DNA of 64,000 nucleotides, taken from Lentinus brumalis. Lineage: Eukaryota; Basidiomycota; Agaricomycetes; Polyporales; Polyporaceae. This document shows positions 35,558 through 46,366 of the stretch, one piece after another (within the stretch, counting starts at the first letter, position 1; each line of letters starts with the position of its first letter). The stretch spans positions 1,116,001 to 1,180,000 of the forward strand of contig MARA01000011.1 in NCBI GenBank assembly GCA_001792895.1, in the 5' to 3' direction. A model generated the notes under the pieces. That model was given only the letters and a program-made list of their open reading frames with translations, searched no databases and was not told where the DNA came from. Position numbers and translations under genes: made by a program.

Positions 35558-37582
35558 ATGGAGGATCCAAAGAACATCGCCTTCGCAGGATTAGCCATTC
35601 TGCTGACTCTCTACGTCGTCAAATGGTACAACAATCCGGTCAGTACACGCACTGTCTCATCCGCCACCGTTACTGACAATCACCTTCCTGTAGCTGAACG
35701 CGATCCCCACCCTCGGAGGCTCCTCGCTCCCCGGGCTGTCCTACTTCGCTGCGTTCAACTTCATGCGCAATGCGAAGAACATTCTGAATGAGGGGTATAG
35801 CAAGGCCAGTTCAGTGCTGGCAAACCGCTTTATGTTTGATAGCTGACGGCCGCAACAACAGTTTTATAATGGCACGTACAAAGTCGCGATGGCTGACAAG
35901 TGGCTTGTCGTTGTCTCCGGACCGAAGATGATCGACGAAATCAGGCGGCGCCCCGACGAAGAGCTCTCGTTCATAGCCAGTGTTGACGACGTGCGTACGA
36001 CTTCCTGCCTCATCTGACGGTCTCCGATGGCTGAGCTTCCCACTGTAGACCATGCAGGCGGAGTATACCATCGGCCGGGGTTCTATCACGGATCCGTACC
36101 ACGTCGACATCATCAGGGAGAAGCTGACGCGCACCCTTCCTGCCGTGCTGCCGGACGTTGTCGACGAGCTCAGTCTCGCGGTGCAGGAGTACATTCCTGC
36201 CAAGGATGACGGCAGTACGTATATTCATATCCGGGCCATTCGTCCACGGATGTCTGATCTTTTCCAGAATGGGTCACGGTGACTGTCATGCCTACCATGC
36301 AGCATATCATCGCACGCGCCAGCAACCGAGCATTCGTCGGTCTCCCTCTCTGTGCGCATATATTTGCTGCTCCTTCTATGAGACCCGTACTGACTGCACC
36401 TGCAGGCCGCAATGAGGGCTTCCTTGAATTAGCGGTCACGTTCACTAGGGCTGTCCTCAAGGATAGAGACATGTTGAGTCTCGTTCCGCGACCTCTCAAA
36501 CCGTAAGTGAGACCGTTGATCGGCATATTGCCCGGCTCATCCTTTACCAAGGCTCGTTGGATCCTTGGTCAGCCAGACAAAGACGTCTGTGAACCGCACG
36601 GTGCAATATCTCAAGCCGATGATTGACGAGAAGAAGGCATTGATGGAGCTGAACGGTGGCGACTGGGAGGACAAGCCGAACGACATGCTCCAGTGGCTGT
36701 TTGAAGAAGCCATTCGCAAGGAGAACCCTGACTGGAGCATCGCTGAGCGGATTCTGCTCGTCGAATTTGCAGCTATCCATACGTCGTCGACCGTACGTAC
36801 TGCATACATGAAGCAATATCATCGCTGACAAGTTCACAGAGCTTCACGCACGCCATATTCGACCTAGTCGCCAAGCCAGAGTACTTGCAATCCCTTCGTG
36901 ATGAGATAGAGCCCATCATTTCCGCGGAGGGCTGGACGAAGGCCGCCATGGCGAAGATGTGGAAACTCGACAGCTTCCTAAGGGAGTCTCAGCGCTGCAA
37001 CGGTGTTGACCTGAGTAAGCCCTTGCTCATCTTATGCTCGCTCGCCTCTGCCATGCTGACACGTATCTCTCAACAGCCTCCATGACCCGTAAGGCAATGA
37101 GGGACGTGACGCTCAACGACGGTACCTTCATCCCGAAGGGCACGCTTGTCGTCGCCGCGCAAGACTCGACGCACCATGACGACACGAACTACCCGAACGC
37201 AAACGTCTTCGACGGGTTCCGCTTTTCGCGCATGCGCGAGAAAGAGGGCGAGGGGACGAAACATCAGTTTGTCAACACGTCCGTCGAGTATGTGCCGTTC
37301 GGACACGGGAAGCATGCATGGTGCGTGGCGTCCTTTGTCTTTCGGTACTGCGTGCGTCGCGTACGCTGACGGCTGCCGCTTCACGCTTTGTATGACAGCC
37401 CCGGGCGGTTCTTCGCGGCGAACGAGCTCAAGGCGATGCTCGCGTATATCGTGCTGCATTACGATCTCAAGTCGGCTGGAGATGCCGCCCGCCCGCCCAA
37501 CGTTTACATCGGGACCGCGGTCCTTCCTGCTATGGACGGGCAGGTGATGTTCAGGAAGCGCGATGCGTCCGCGTTTGCTTGA
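35558..37582 (+). CDS. Cytochrome P450, tandem copy 2
   Basis: Ten exons: 35558-35638, 35694-35804, 35862-35990, 36049-36214, 36268-36351, 36406-36502, 36552-36792, 36840-37014, 37077-37320, 37399-37582; 503 residues. Exon lengths equal those of copy 1 except exon 4, which is 3 bases longer because its donor moved to GTACGT. Landmarks: ER anchor, PKMIDEIRRRPDEELSF, I-helix FAAIHTSST, ESQR, heme loop FGHGKHACPGR. The second intron begins GC rather than GT (AAG then GCCAGT); no other donor keeps the frame. If that intron is not spliced, the copy is inactive. Confidence 0.87.
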
Positions 37583-39734
37583 AAGGTGATACAGTACTAT
37601 GTGCTGTACTTGGGAGTTCTGGCTCTTTATAGGGCGTGCTGTCTCCGACGTGCCTGCCTACTTTTGACAACTTCAACATCCCCGTGTGCGCTGGTCGGTC
37701 TTAGTACGCGGCAGACGTCAGGTCTCGTCAGGTGTGCTGTTAAGGTGATTACCACTCTGAGTCCTGACATTTGATCACAGTTATCGCCTCCGTCAAAACA
37801 GAGCAATGTCCACGCCAATTTGTAGACTCGGATGACTTCGACTCTACTATAGCCAATGGTGTTTGGTGAGTACTGCCAGTGGCGGCATATCACCTGGGCG
37901 TGCGCTGACAGATAGCGCCACCTCCGCTCCCCAGGTTCATAGAGCACTTCTCACCGTACTGAGTCCACGTCGGGGGCGAAGTCGCGACAATGACGGCAGT
38001 ACTGCGAGAGGCCCAGCGGCTGTTAGCCATCTCGCGCAGACATCGACAACCTCACCAAGTATCACACTGCCCATGCCGACCCTCGTAACCCTCCTGGTCC
38101 CGAGCCGCCTGCCGCAGAGACCCGCCGCTGCATCGGATCATGGCGCGTTGTTAAGCGAGGTTGTGCGCCGCGAAGATGCGAATCCAGTTGTTGTCGTGGT
38201 TTCGCACTGACACCTCGGGGTTATCCTCCTCTGCCCCGCTCGACGTTCAACACCCTTTCGCCACCATGCTTACAGCAGTTTGCATATAGATGTAGCGGTC
38301 CGGAAACGTTAATGTCTAGCGAAGTTTGGCCCGGCATCCCTGCCGAGCAGAAATGACGGCGCTCGCCACTGGCCTCATACTGACCTCGCGCCGATGGTAT
38401 GACGGAGTGTGGAGTTGGACAGGCTTCCGGGCTAGGATTGGGTCGCCAGCTGATGTGCCGAGAGGCCGGGCCCAACTCCGCTAGACACTAATGTTTTTAG
38501 ACCGCTATACATCTACATGGATATGCAAACTGCTGTATATCGTATGCTAACACACACCAGTTCTCAAGCGTACTCATTACCCTGATGATGATCTCTTCGC
38601 TGCGTCATAGTTATCCGCGGATGACGTCTAGCGTGACGCTAATTATGCCTGCTGCGAGAGAGGTAAGAACGCTCTTATGTCGGACTATCCGAATCGAGCT
38701 AATGACCCTAGATCGCTCGTTAGCAGGGGACTCTCCGAATCAGGCGTGGCCTATAGAGCGCGTTCAAGGGGATTCGAGTCTTCTCTGATGCCGATGTCTC
38801 AAGCCCGCACGTTCGACCCCCTCCATCCAAGGAGAGCCATGCCCAGGCTCGCCTAGTGTCTCGGGGTGGTAGCTTCCCAGCACTATTGCAGCAATTCATA
38901 CGCTAGTCCTCTCCGTCTACGAACGGTACTGTACCGTCCTCAGAGCGCTCCCTGTTCATCGCACTTAACTCCGCAAGTCCCCAGGTCTGGTCCCCATGCT
39001 TATAATAACTGCCATCGGACCAGTCGAGGAGACCTACCTAGCCCTACCTGGTAGCTCCCCAGACTGCCGATGGCCCACGTTCGTCCGACCCCCTTCGCGG
39101 AGCTCTCGTTATCCCGCGAAGCTGTCAAGGTACACCCTCACGCGGCAATCTCCCGAGCTCGGTCGCTCAGGTCCAGCGGCCCGGCTTCAGCCTTCAGGAC
39201 GCTCGTTGCCGCCCTCGATATCCTAATTTCTATTCATGGGCTGCGCTCGCCGTGCCCGCTTCAGCTAATTCCGTAATGTCCGCCGCGAATAGCTCGTTTG
39301 ACGCAGCCTCGTGCGTTCTGCCAGCACTGGTGCCTGCGCCAGTCTCGGTCTCCCATTGTCTAATGCTTCTTTTCTCTCCATCACAGCGCCTTCCTAACCA
39401 CTGTGGACACCTGTCGCCCGGTCTGCGGCGCCCCCTGCCCGCCACGCGCGTGCACCGTGACCCGCCTCCGGTGTGGCTTCTTCACGGCAGTCTTGCGGCA
39501 CAATGTCACCGACTCGCTCTCAGTCGGACTCGGGGGACTCGACTGCAGGGCGTTCAAGCCTTGTGGCACATGAACGTGAACATGCCGGTCTGGATCTCGA
39601 GTCCTGCACGAGCAGGATCCTGGCCAGTGGCGGTATATAAAACCCCACCCAATGCTCGCAAAACCTCATCAGCCTAGCTGTTCCTCCTCCTCCCCCACTC
39701 TCCATCTCTATCCCCTCGCTCTCCCAAGTTCACC
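37583..39734. other. 2.1-kb intergenic region, no gene seen
   Basis: Scanned on both strands; open frames are short and lack domain or signal features. The right end is the promoter of the secreted-protein gene. Confidence 0.5.
39634..39641 (+). promoter_or_regulatory. TATA box of the Cys-containing secreted-protein gene
   Basis: TATATAAA about 95 bases before the ATG at 39735, followed by a pyrimidine-rich leader. Confidence 0.55.
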
Positions 39735-40586
39735 ATGCAGCTCGTCGCCGCCTTCGTCTCCCTCGTCGTCTCGGCTACCGCTGCCTCGGCAGCGCTCATC
39801 GCGTCCGCCCCACTCACCGAGTGCCTCCACGAGACCGTCGTCTCCTCGGGCTTCATCGGCAAGGACCACAACGTCAAGTTCGAGACCTCGCACTGCGACG
39901 ACGCCCCGCACTTCGCAGCGGACGGCAAGCTCACCGGCCTCGACAAGCGCGCCGCCCCCAGCATCGTCTGCGACGCTCCCTGTGCGTCATCCTTTCCCCG
40001 TACTAGTACCGTGTCAATCACGAGCTGACGACGGACATGGTTGTGCGCATACAGGCAACACGTTCTGCTTCAGCGGCGCCGGCGGAGGCCCCAACGAGGA
40101 CGACTGCAAGGTCGTTTCCAACGCGCTCCTGTTCGAGAGCCAGAGCACTGCGGGCCCGCTGTTCAACATCACAGCTGCCGGGGTATGTTCGCGGTCCCCC
40201 CTCTCGGTCCGCTCCTCCTCCAAAACCCGAGCTGACGTCGCTAACCGCACACGCAGACCCCCACGGACAAGATCACGATGCAGTTCGGGTCCTGCCTCAC
40301 GTACTTCCTCAACCAGTCCCCGGGCAACCTGACCTACTGCGAAAACGACTGGGTGAGTGTTCTAGCGTTGTTCTCGCTCATGAGGCTCTGGTGCTGACGA
40401 CGGCCGGTTGCAGTCGACCCTCGTCACTTGGCTCGCTGGGGACTGCAACGCCGCTCACGGCGCCCACGGCGGACTCTGCGTCGCGCAGGATCAGCGCTGG
40501 TACATCCAGTAAGTTCCGCTGTCCGCTGGACGTTCTCGACTTTCTTGACGTCTGTTTTCAATAGGGTCCAGAACACGTCTGGCTGA
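39735..40586 (+). CDS. Secreted Cys-containing protein, basidiomycete type
   Basis: Five exons, 39735-39981, 40055-40182, 40257-40352, 40414-40508 and 40565-40586; 195 residues, exactly in frame. The signal peptide is MQLVAAFVSLVVSATAASAA. A Lys-Arg pair (LDKRAAPS) could be a Kex2 cut releasing the C-terminal domain. That domain has regular Cys: IVCDAPCNTFCFSGAGGGP, DDCKVVSNALL, FGSCLTYFLNQ, LTYCENDW, GDCNAAH, GLCVAQDQRWYIQVQ. It has two N-glycosylation sequons and ends NTSG. The pattern matches secreted proteins I associate with Agaricomycetes; none has an assigned activity to my knowledge. It sits between P450 copies 2 and 3. Confidence 0.8.
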
Positions 40587-40730
40587 GCATGGCGCCTGCA
40601 CAGTACACTCTACGGACATTAGTAACGGACTATACATTGCGTATACCATTGTTGCTATCTATCAACGGACAATAAATCGTACATCTCGAACCCCGAGAGC
40701 CAATTTTGTGAACGAACCTGAGTCTGCATA

Positions 40731-41340
40731 TCATTCGATTTCCAAACCCCTCTCGCGCATCAGCTTGTCCACGGCCCGCTCGAGCTCCGGCCCGGAAATC
40801 TTGCGAAGCAGATCGGCTGTGCCCTTTTTGTCTTGTAGGGTCCACAGGTAAGACGCGTGCTGGTAGCTCTGTGCTGCGGCAGCCTTGCCGATAGACCAGC
40901 GCACGCTGGACCGTGGCGTTCAGCGGCAGCCAGAGCGCACGCCTCCCGATCCACCGAGCAAGCATCGCGAAGGGCGTGACTCCGCACAGCGCCATGGCGA
41001 CGGGCTTAGCCCCATACTGCGTTCGGACATAGCAAGCAAGCAAGTATGAGTGAGTAGGATCGACGTCAGGGCCGTGACGGCAGGAAATGAAGTTCCAGTG
41101 CTCACTATGTAGGCCTCGTTGTCTCCCGGCTCGTGCATTGTGTTTGCGATGTGCGTGAGGCATACGTCCCGATCATGCCGGGAGATAGTGTTGTGCCAGG
41201 CCCGGCTGAGTCGGCGATTCTGTGGAAGATGCGTACGTTGGTTACATCTCTTGATACGATTGTGTGCCAATGCTAACCAGTTCTGTCTTGCCATCTTTGC
41301 TCAGACATTCAATGGTGTGTCGCTCGCATATGATGTCCAT
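40731..41340 (-). CDS. Small four-exon gene of unknown function
   Basis: Exons 41278-41340, 41106-41219, 40941-41016 and 40731-40873 give 131 residues that close exactly in frame; each exon alone is too short to stand out. The protein starts MDIICERHTIECLSKDGKTEL, continues RAWHNTISRHDRDVCLTHIANTMHE, YGAKPVAMALCGVTPFAMLARWIGR, and ends with a helical part (QDKKGTADLLRKISGPELERAV). The last intron could alternatively be a 31-base one, too short to be likely. No family is recognised. Good splice sites and even amino-acid composition support it, but it could be a remnant. Confidence 0.5.
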
Positions 41341-42170
41341 ATGTCATCTGCGTATACTCAGTGGTTTGATAGATGAGGAACGAGTATTGCACGACATTCC
41401 GCAAGCCCATGACGCCGAGCACTCCGAAGAGGCGAGTGAGTCGTTTGCAGTGCACGCGGCCAACCGCCGTCACGTCCATGTTGCCATCACCACGCAATTG
41501 CCACCCAATCACCACGAGTCCTCGTGCTACACTGAGTACACTCTACTCCTTCTTATCCTCGGCCCAGCTAGGTCCTATGCCGAATGATTGACAACAGAGG
41601 GAACACGCGGCTTTGGATGCTCAGCACATACTACCGGCAGTAAGTACCAAGTATGCTTTCTCATGCATCGCTACAAGATCTTGAATTGAACTGCTTCTTC
41701 CGATACCAACTCAGATCAGCTGTTCTCAGCTTCTTGAGCGGCCCTCCACTGTTCCCACCACCTTCCGCAGGCCGGTACATGGTGGAGTCCGCCCTGACTG
41801 TGCCACTGCAATAGGCGGACAGTTCAAGAGCAGGTGGAATGCTGCTGCCGCTGAACAGGGCAGAGTGGCACGCTCCCAGCCTCCAGGGCCCTCGATGTTG
41901 CGGTGGATGGTCCGTTGGCGATTGACGTGACCTCGACCGTAAATGAATGGGGCTTCTCGGAGGTACGGCTGGCGAATGGTACGTCGGTGCGTAATGCGGC
42001 CTACGCGAGGACCGGTAGAACATGTCCGCTCGCAGATGGGAAAGACTTGTCTGCCGCTTGGCGCTCATTGACGACAGCATGCGAAGCCAGGTACAACTGT
42101 CAACATAACATGAGGGTCCCTGGCGTCCACGTCCGCTACAACTCCCCAATCCTACCGTCCCGACCACAGG
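41341..42170. other. Divergent spacer before P450 gene 3
   Basis: No gene seen; contains the upstream regions of both flanking genes. Confidence 0.5.
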
Positions 42171-44228
42171 ATGGAAGATACGCAAACCGTCCTATACGCT
42201 CTCTTCGCGGTCTTCGCGGCCGTCTACCTGTTTCGATGGCGTTCTGAACCAGTATGCACTCTCACGCAGGCTTGGACTTGCTCACAAACCCTGATTCGCT
42301 TTCTGCAGCTCAGCCATATCCCGACTGTCGGTGGCCCCTCCGCACCCATTCTGTCCTACTGGAGCACCATCAACTTCTTCCGCAAACCGAAGGCATTGCT
42401 TCGCGAGGGCTACCAACGAGTACGTGTACGATTCTCATGTCCGCGCTGACCATGTGTTGACTCTCCCTCATCGCAGTTCCATGGCTCAGTATTCAAGGTG
42501 GCGCTGATCGGGCAATGGATGGTGGTCGTGTCGGGACCCAAAATGGTGGACGAGCTAAGGAAAAGGCCAGACGAGGAGATGTCTTTCATCGAGGGCGTCG
42601 AGGAGGTACGCATCCTTACCTCGCACGATGTACAGACAAGACTTAGGAGGGCTGCACCGTCAAGACACTGCACACTAGGTTCACGCTCGGTCGTGAGCCG
42701 TTGGACGACCCATTCCATGTCGATATCATCAAGGATAAGTTGATGAAGTCACTCACGACGGTCCTCCCGGACGTCATCGACGAGCTTCGAGCTGCCGTTC
42801 CGGACTATATTCACACGAAGGAAGACGGTGAGTGCCGGGCTAAATTGTACCTCGAGAAGAAACTCAAGGGTGACTGGGACTGCAGAATGGACCACCGTTA
42901 ACACGATACAGACTACACTGAAGATCGTCTCTCGCGCCAGCAACCGCGTTTTTGTCGGCCTCCCTGTCTGTGCGTACGATGTATTCTCCTCATGCCAGCA
43001 GCTGACGGGAGTCGTAGGCCGGAACCAGGAATATCTTGACTTGGCTATCCGGTTCACGATAGACGTCTTGAAGGACACGGCGTTGATCAGCATTATTCCA
43101 GAGAGCATGAAGACGTAAACGCGTTCACGAAGAGATGTAGTGAATACTAGCTCACCTGATGCTCCGATAGGTCTCTTGGCCAGTATCTCAGCGCTGTCAA
43201 GAAAACCGTCCGCCAAACAGTGCCTCACCTCAAGCCACTGCTCGACGAACGAAGGGCGAAACTCGAGGAATACGGCGATGATTATTCAGGGAAGCCTGTG
43301 CGTACAGACATTCTATTTCGATTCTTGCTACCGGCTTATGCGCATCGGCAGAACGACATGCTTCAGTGGATCCTTGAAGGCGCCATCCCAAGAAACTACT
43401 CTGATATCCAAATCATTGAGAGGATCATGCTCGTCAACTTCGCTGCCATACACACTTCGTCGAATGTAAGTGTCGGGCGAACATATATTCACGCTATGCT
43501 AATGTATTCCTGTTTTACAGAGTATCGCACACGCACTCCTCGACCTCGCCGCATACTCGGACTACATCAAACCTTTACGCGAGGAGATCGAGGCCATAGT
43601 CGCCACCGAAGGATGGACGAAGGCCGCAATGGGCAAGATGTGGAAGGTCGACAGTTTCCTCAGGGAGTCACAGCGCGTTAACGGGATCGGCCTCAGTATG
43701 TCTGCCCACAGTTCATCTTCTCGCTCATGCGACTAACCACGTTGTCCTTCCATGCAGCCTCGGTGACCCGCAAGGCATTGATGGACGTCACTCTCAACGA
43801 TGGAACGTTCATTCCGAAGAACACGCTTGTCGTCGCCGCATCGTATCCAACGCACAACGACGACTCTATCTACGAGAACGCCGCGACGTTCGACCCGTTC
43901 CGGTTCTCGCGCATGCGCGAGGAAGACGGTGAAGGCACAAAGCACCAATATGTCAACACCTCCGTCGAGTATATTCCCTTCGGACACGGGAAGCACGCAT
44001 GGTACGACTCTTCTCTACACCTGCATCGCAGTGTCGGCTGACACATGCGGCCATAGCCCGGGTCGTTTCTTTGCAGCGAACGAGCTCAAGGCCATGCTTG
44101 CGTTCATCGTCCTCAACTACGACGTCAAGCTCGCCAACGACGCACCAAGGCCGGAGAACCGGTGCTTTGGCCCAAACATCATACCTGACCCCGGCGCGGA
44201 GATCATGTTCCGGAAACGACCGACGTAG
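42171..44228 (+). CDS. Cytochrome P450, tandem copy 3
   Basis: Eleven exons: 42171-42251, 42309-42419, 42477-42605, 42665-42827, 42886-42969, 43018-43114, 43171-43297, 43352-43465, 43521-43695, 43758-44001, 44057-44228; 498 residues. It matches copies 1 and 2 exon for exon, except that the 241-base exon is split into 127 and 114 bases by an extra intron, and the last exon is 12 bases shorter. It keeps the ER anchor (LYALFAVFAAVYLFRW), FAAIHTSSN, ESQR, FDPFRFSR and FGHGKHACPGR. It is more diverged than copies 1 and 2 are from each other, so it is probably the older split; a different substrate is plausible. Confidence 0.9.
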
Positions 44229-44393
44229 TCATGTAGGTGCTGAAGGTGGAGCTGGCGTTAAGCACGTTGGTATGTACAACATTCATGACTCGGTTATACA
44301 GCGGACTCGGAAATAGGATACTCGAGATTATGACCGTCTACAATGTATGCCTTGAGACGACGATGGAGGACAGCGGGCGAACATTATTGGATG

Positions 44394-45656
44394 CTAGACT
44401 GGCAGTCCGGCGCGTACATCATGATCATGGTAACTGGGAGGTGCCTCCCCAAAGTCCTGTGTCCTCTCTTCACTCCTCTCACGATCCTTTCGGAGGGCCG
44501 CGACCTGGGAAGGCATCACCTGCGGTTGCCATGCCGCAGCCCTTCCCGAGCTATCGTGGATATAGCCCCCAGAAGCAGGCGAGAAGGGCGGTGACGCAAC
44601 GCCGTACGGCGACGATGGCAGCGTGCTCGCACTGGCCCAGGCCATGGTACGGGAAGCAGCGTCGTGCGACGCGCGGCTGGCAGGACTGGAGACCGGTCCC
44701 CGTGAGACGTCCGTGACCTCATTGACAGGTGCGGTGGGGACGAGGCGTTCATCGCTGTCGGCGTCCTGAAGGACGCCGTCACCTGGGCGCACGAGTCGGT
44801 AGGACACCGGGCTCTCGTCCTGGACGTGCACGTGCACCTGATGTTTGCGGGCCCGTCTACGCAGGAAAAGGAGGAGCAATGCGATGAGTAGCAGTGCCAC
44901 TACGCCGCCGATTACGCCCCCGACGATGGGGGCGATGGGGCGGCTGGAATTCGAAGATGGAGGGGATCCGGCGACGACGGAGGTACCCGTTGCCTAGTAC
45001 GTCACAGTTCAGCACGAACCCGACATGCATGTTCAGTCTAAGTAACTCACTTGAATGCTTGAACTAGACTTGGAGGCAGGAGACTCCGCGTCGTCAGAGA
45101 AGGTGTAGATGACATAATCGAATAGGATCAAGGAGGGTGAGATGTCGCCGACGGTCTGAATGACGAGAGTGTGCTCCTGGTTCAAGTTCAGATCGGTGCT
45201 CGAGTGCACGGGTGTGTTGTAGTCGAATTCCATGCTGCTCGAGGGGGTGTGGGTGAAAGTTCCGACGCGTGCGCCGTCTATGGAGAAGGTGAGGTTTGTG
45301 CCGGTATCGGTGTTCGCGTCGGTGACCGCGTTTGGGATGACGTTGTAGACGTATACAGCAGTCCCGTTGAACCGCATGGTGATTGAGCGGGGCTCAGGAT
45401 CATCAGGATGGTGTGTCGTGTCATGCCATGTGCCATCCAGGACTTGCGAGGTGTCAAGGTGAATGGTGCAGTCAGAGCAAGTGGATCCTTGGTGCCATGC
45501 CCCAGGTGGCGCATACTCTGGGACCAACCCGCTGACGCTGTCCCCTTTCTCGTCGTCGATGGTTCGGTTTGTAGAAAGGGACCAAGCGCATCCAGACAAG
45601 AGGAGTGTGAAGAGGACGCGAGAAGAGATCAGCCTGTGTTGCATCGGAGCGACCAT
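44394..45656 (-). CDS. Single-pass glycoprotein with galactose-binding-like ectodomain, array member A
   Basis: Two exons, 45051-45656 and 44394-44993; 401 residues. Signal peptide (HRLISSRVLFTLLLSGCAWSL), then the ectodomain shared by four neighbours: NRTIDDEKGD, a Cys pair (STCSDCTIH), DGTWHDTTHHPDDPEP, FNGTAVYVYN, NLTFSIDG and LILFDYVIYT. This looks like a discoidin/galactose-binding-like beta-sandwich. A short Ser-rich stalk leads to a membrane helix (APIVGGVIGGVVALLLIALLLLFL) with a basic stop-transfer RRRARK. The cytosolic tail of about 150 residues contains EAPPSYHDHD near the C-terminus, a PPxY motif that WW domains of Rsp5/Nedd4-type ligases bind. It is probably a surface receptor or adhesin; the ligand is unknown. 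A second start four codons on (MQHRL) is possible. Confidence 0.82.
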
Positions 45657-46366
45657 GGCGCACGAAGAGGCCAGACCACACAGCCGAGCGAAGGTGAGTG
45701 CAGAGAGCGGGGAATCACTCCAGAGACTGTTGAGGCGCGTTATGAGGCTAGCGACTTGCAAGTACCGGGTCGGCCTGAAGCGAGACGGGGGCTTCAGGCC
45801 GCCTGAAGCTCATCTCGGTCTGCACCAGGCTCGGCATCTTTAATGCCTGAGCCGAGACTTGCAAGATGAGGCTGATTACGAAAGCTTTTAAATTGATTGA
45901 GCTGTCAGTGTTATCTACGCGCGATAGGTTGTTGTGAAGACAAGGGGATCCCTTCGAAGTTGAACGAACAAAAAGAATGCAGAGATTATCAAAGGAAGCA
46001 GTTCCGTTTGTGACGACGAAATGGCTCAGAATCCAGAACAGAGATAGTCCCCAAGTTCGTTGAACAGGTACTTAGGAGGATACCGCTGTGCATTTCCGCT
46101 TAGCGCGGCGATGCAGTGATCGCAGCGTCCGGAGGAGTCAAGGAACAACCATAAATAGGATAAGTGGTTGATCTCCGAGGCACCAGTTGCCAGGCGGTGA
46201 TACAGTACATGACGACTTCAAAGGCTACCGGGGACAGCTATTTAAAGGTCAGTTGATCAGGCCGTGCAGGGAGCAGAGCACGTACCATATCAAACAGTCT
46301 CACAAAGTCCTGGCCACCCACCTCCATCAGCCTCCATCAGAATCGAGCCGGTCCTGCGCTTCCCTC
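45657..46366. other. Spacer with short inverted repeats
   Basis: Between array members A and B. Contains the repeat cluster at 45773-45809 and a nearby CTCGGC/GCCGAG pair. No gene seen. Confidence 0.5.
45773..45809. repeat. Short inverted/direct repeat cluster
   Basis: GCCTGAAGC (45773), its reverse complement GCTTCAGGC (45791) and GCCTGAAGC again (45801) alternate within 37 bases, so two mutually exclusive hairpins can form. It lies about 120 bases upstream of array member A. It may be a binding site cluster or a repeat edge. Confidence 0.5.

Noticed and set aside
38740..38845. tRNA-like fragments (TTCGAGTC, GTTCGACCCCC)
   Set aside because: T-arm-like strings occur, but no acceptor stem or anticodon arm at the right spacing could be folded around them.
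41017..41105. TTGC tetranucleotide repeat apparently shifting a reading frame
   Set aside because: At first it looked like a slippage mutation joining two frames. A GTGAGC donor and CGCAG acceptor remove the whole stretch as an intron, which explains the frame change.
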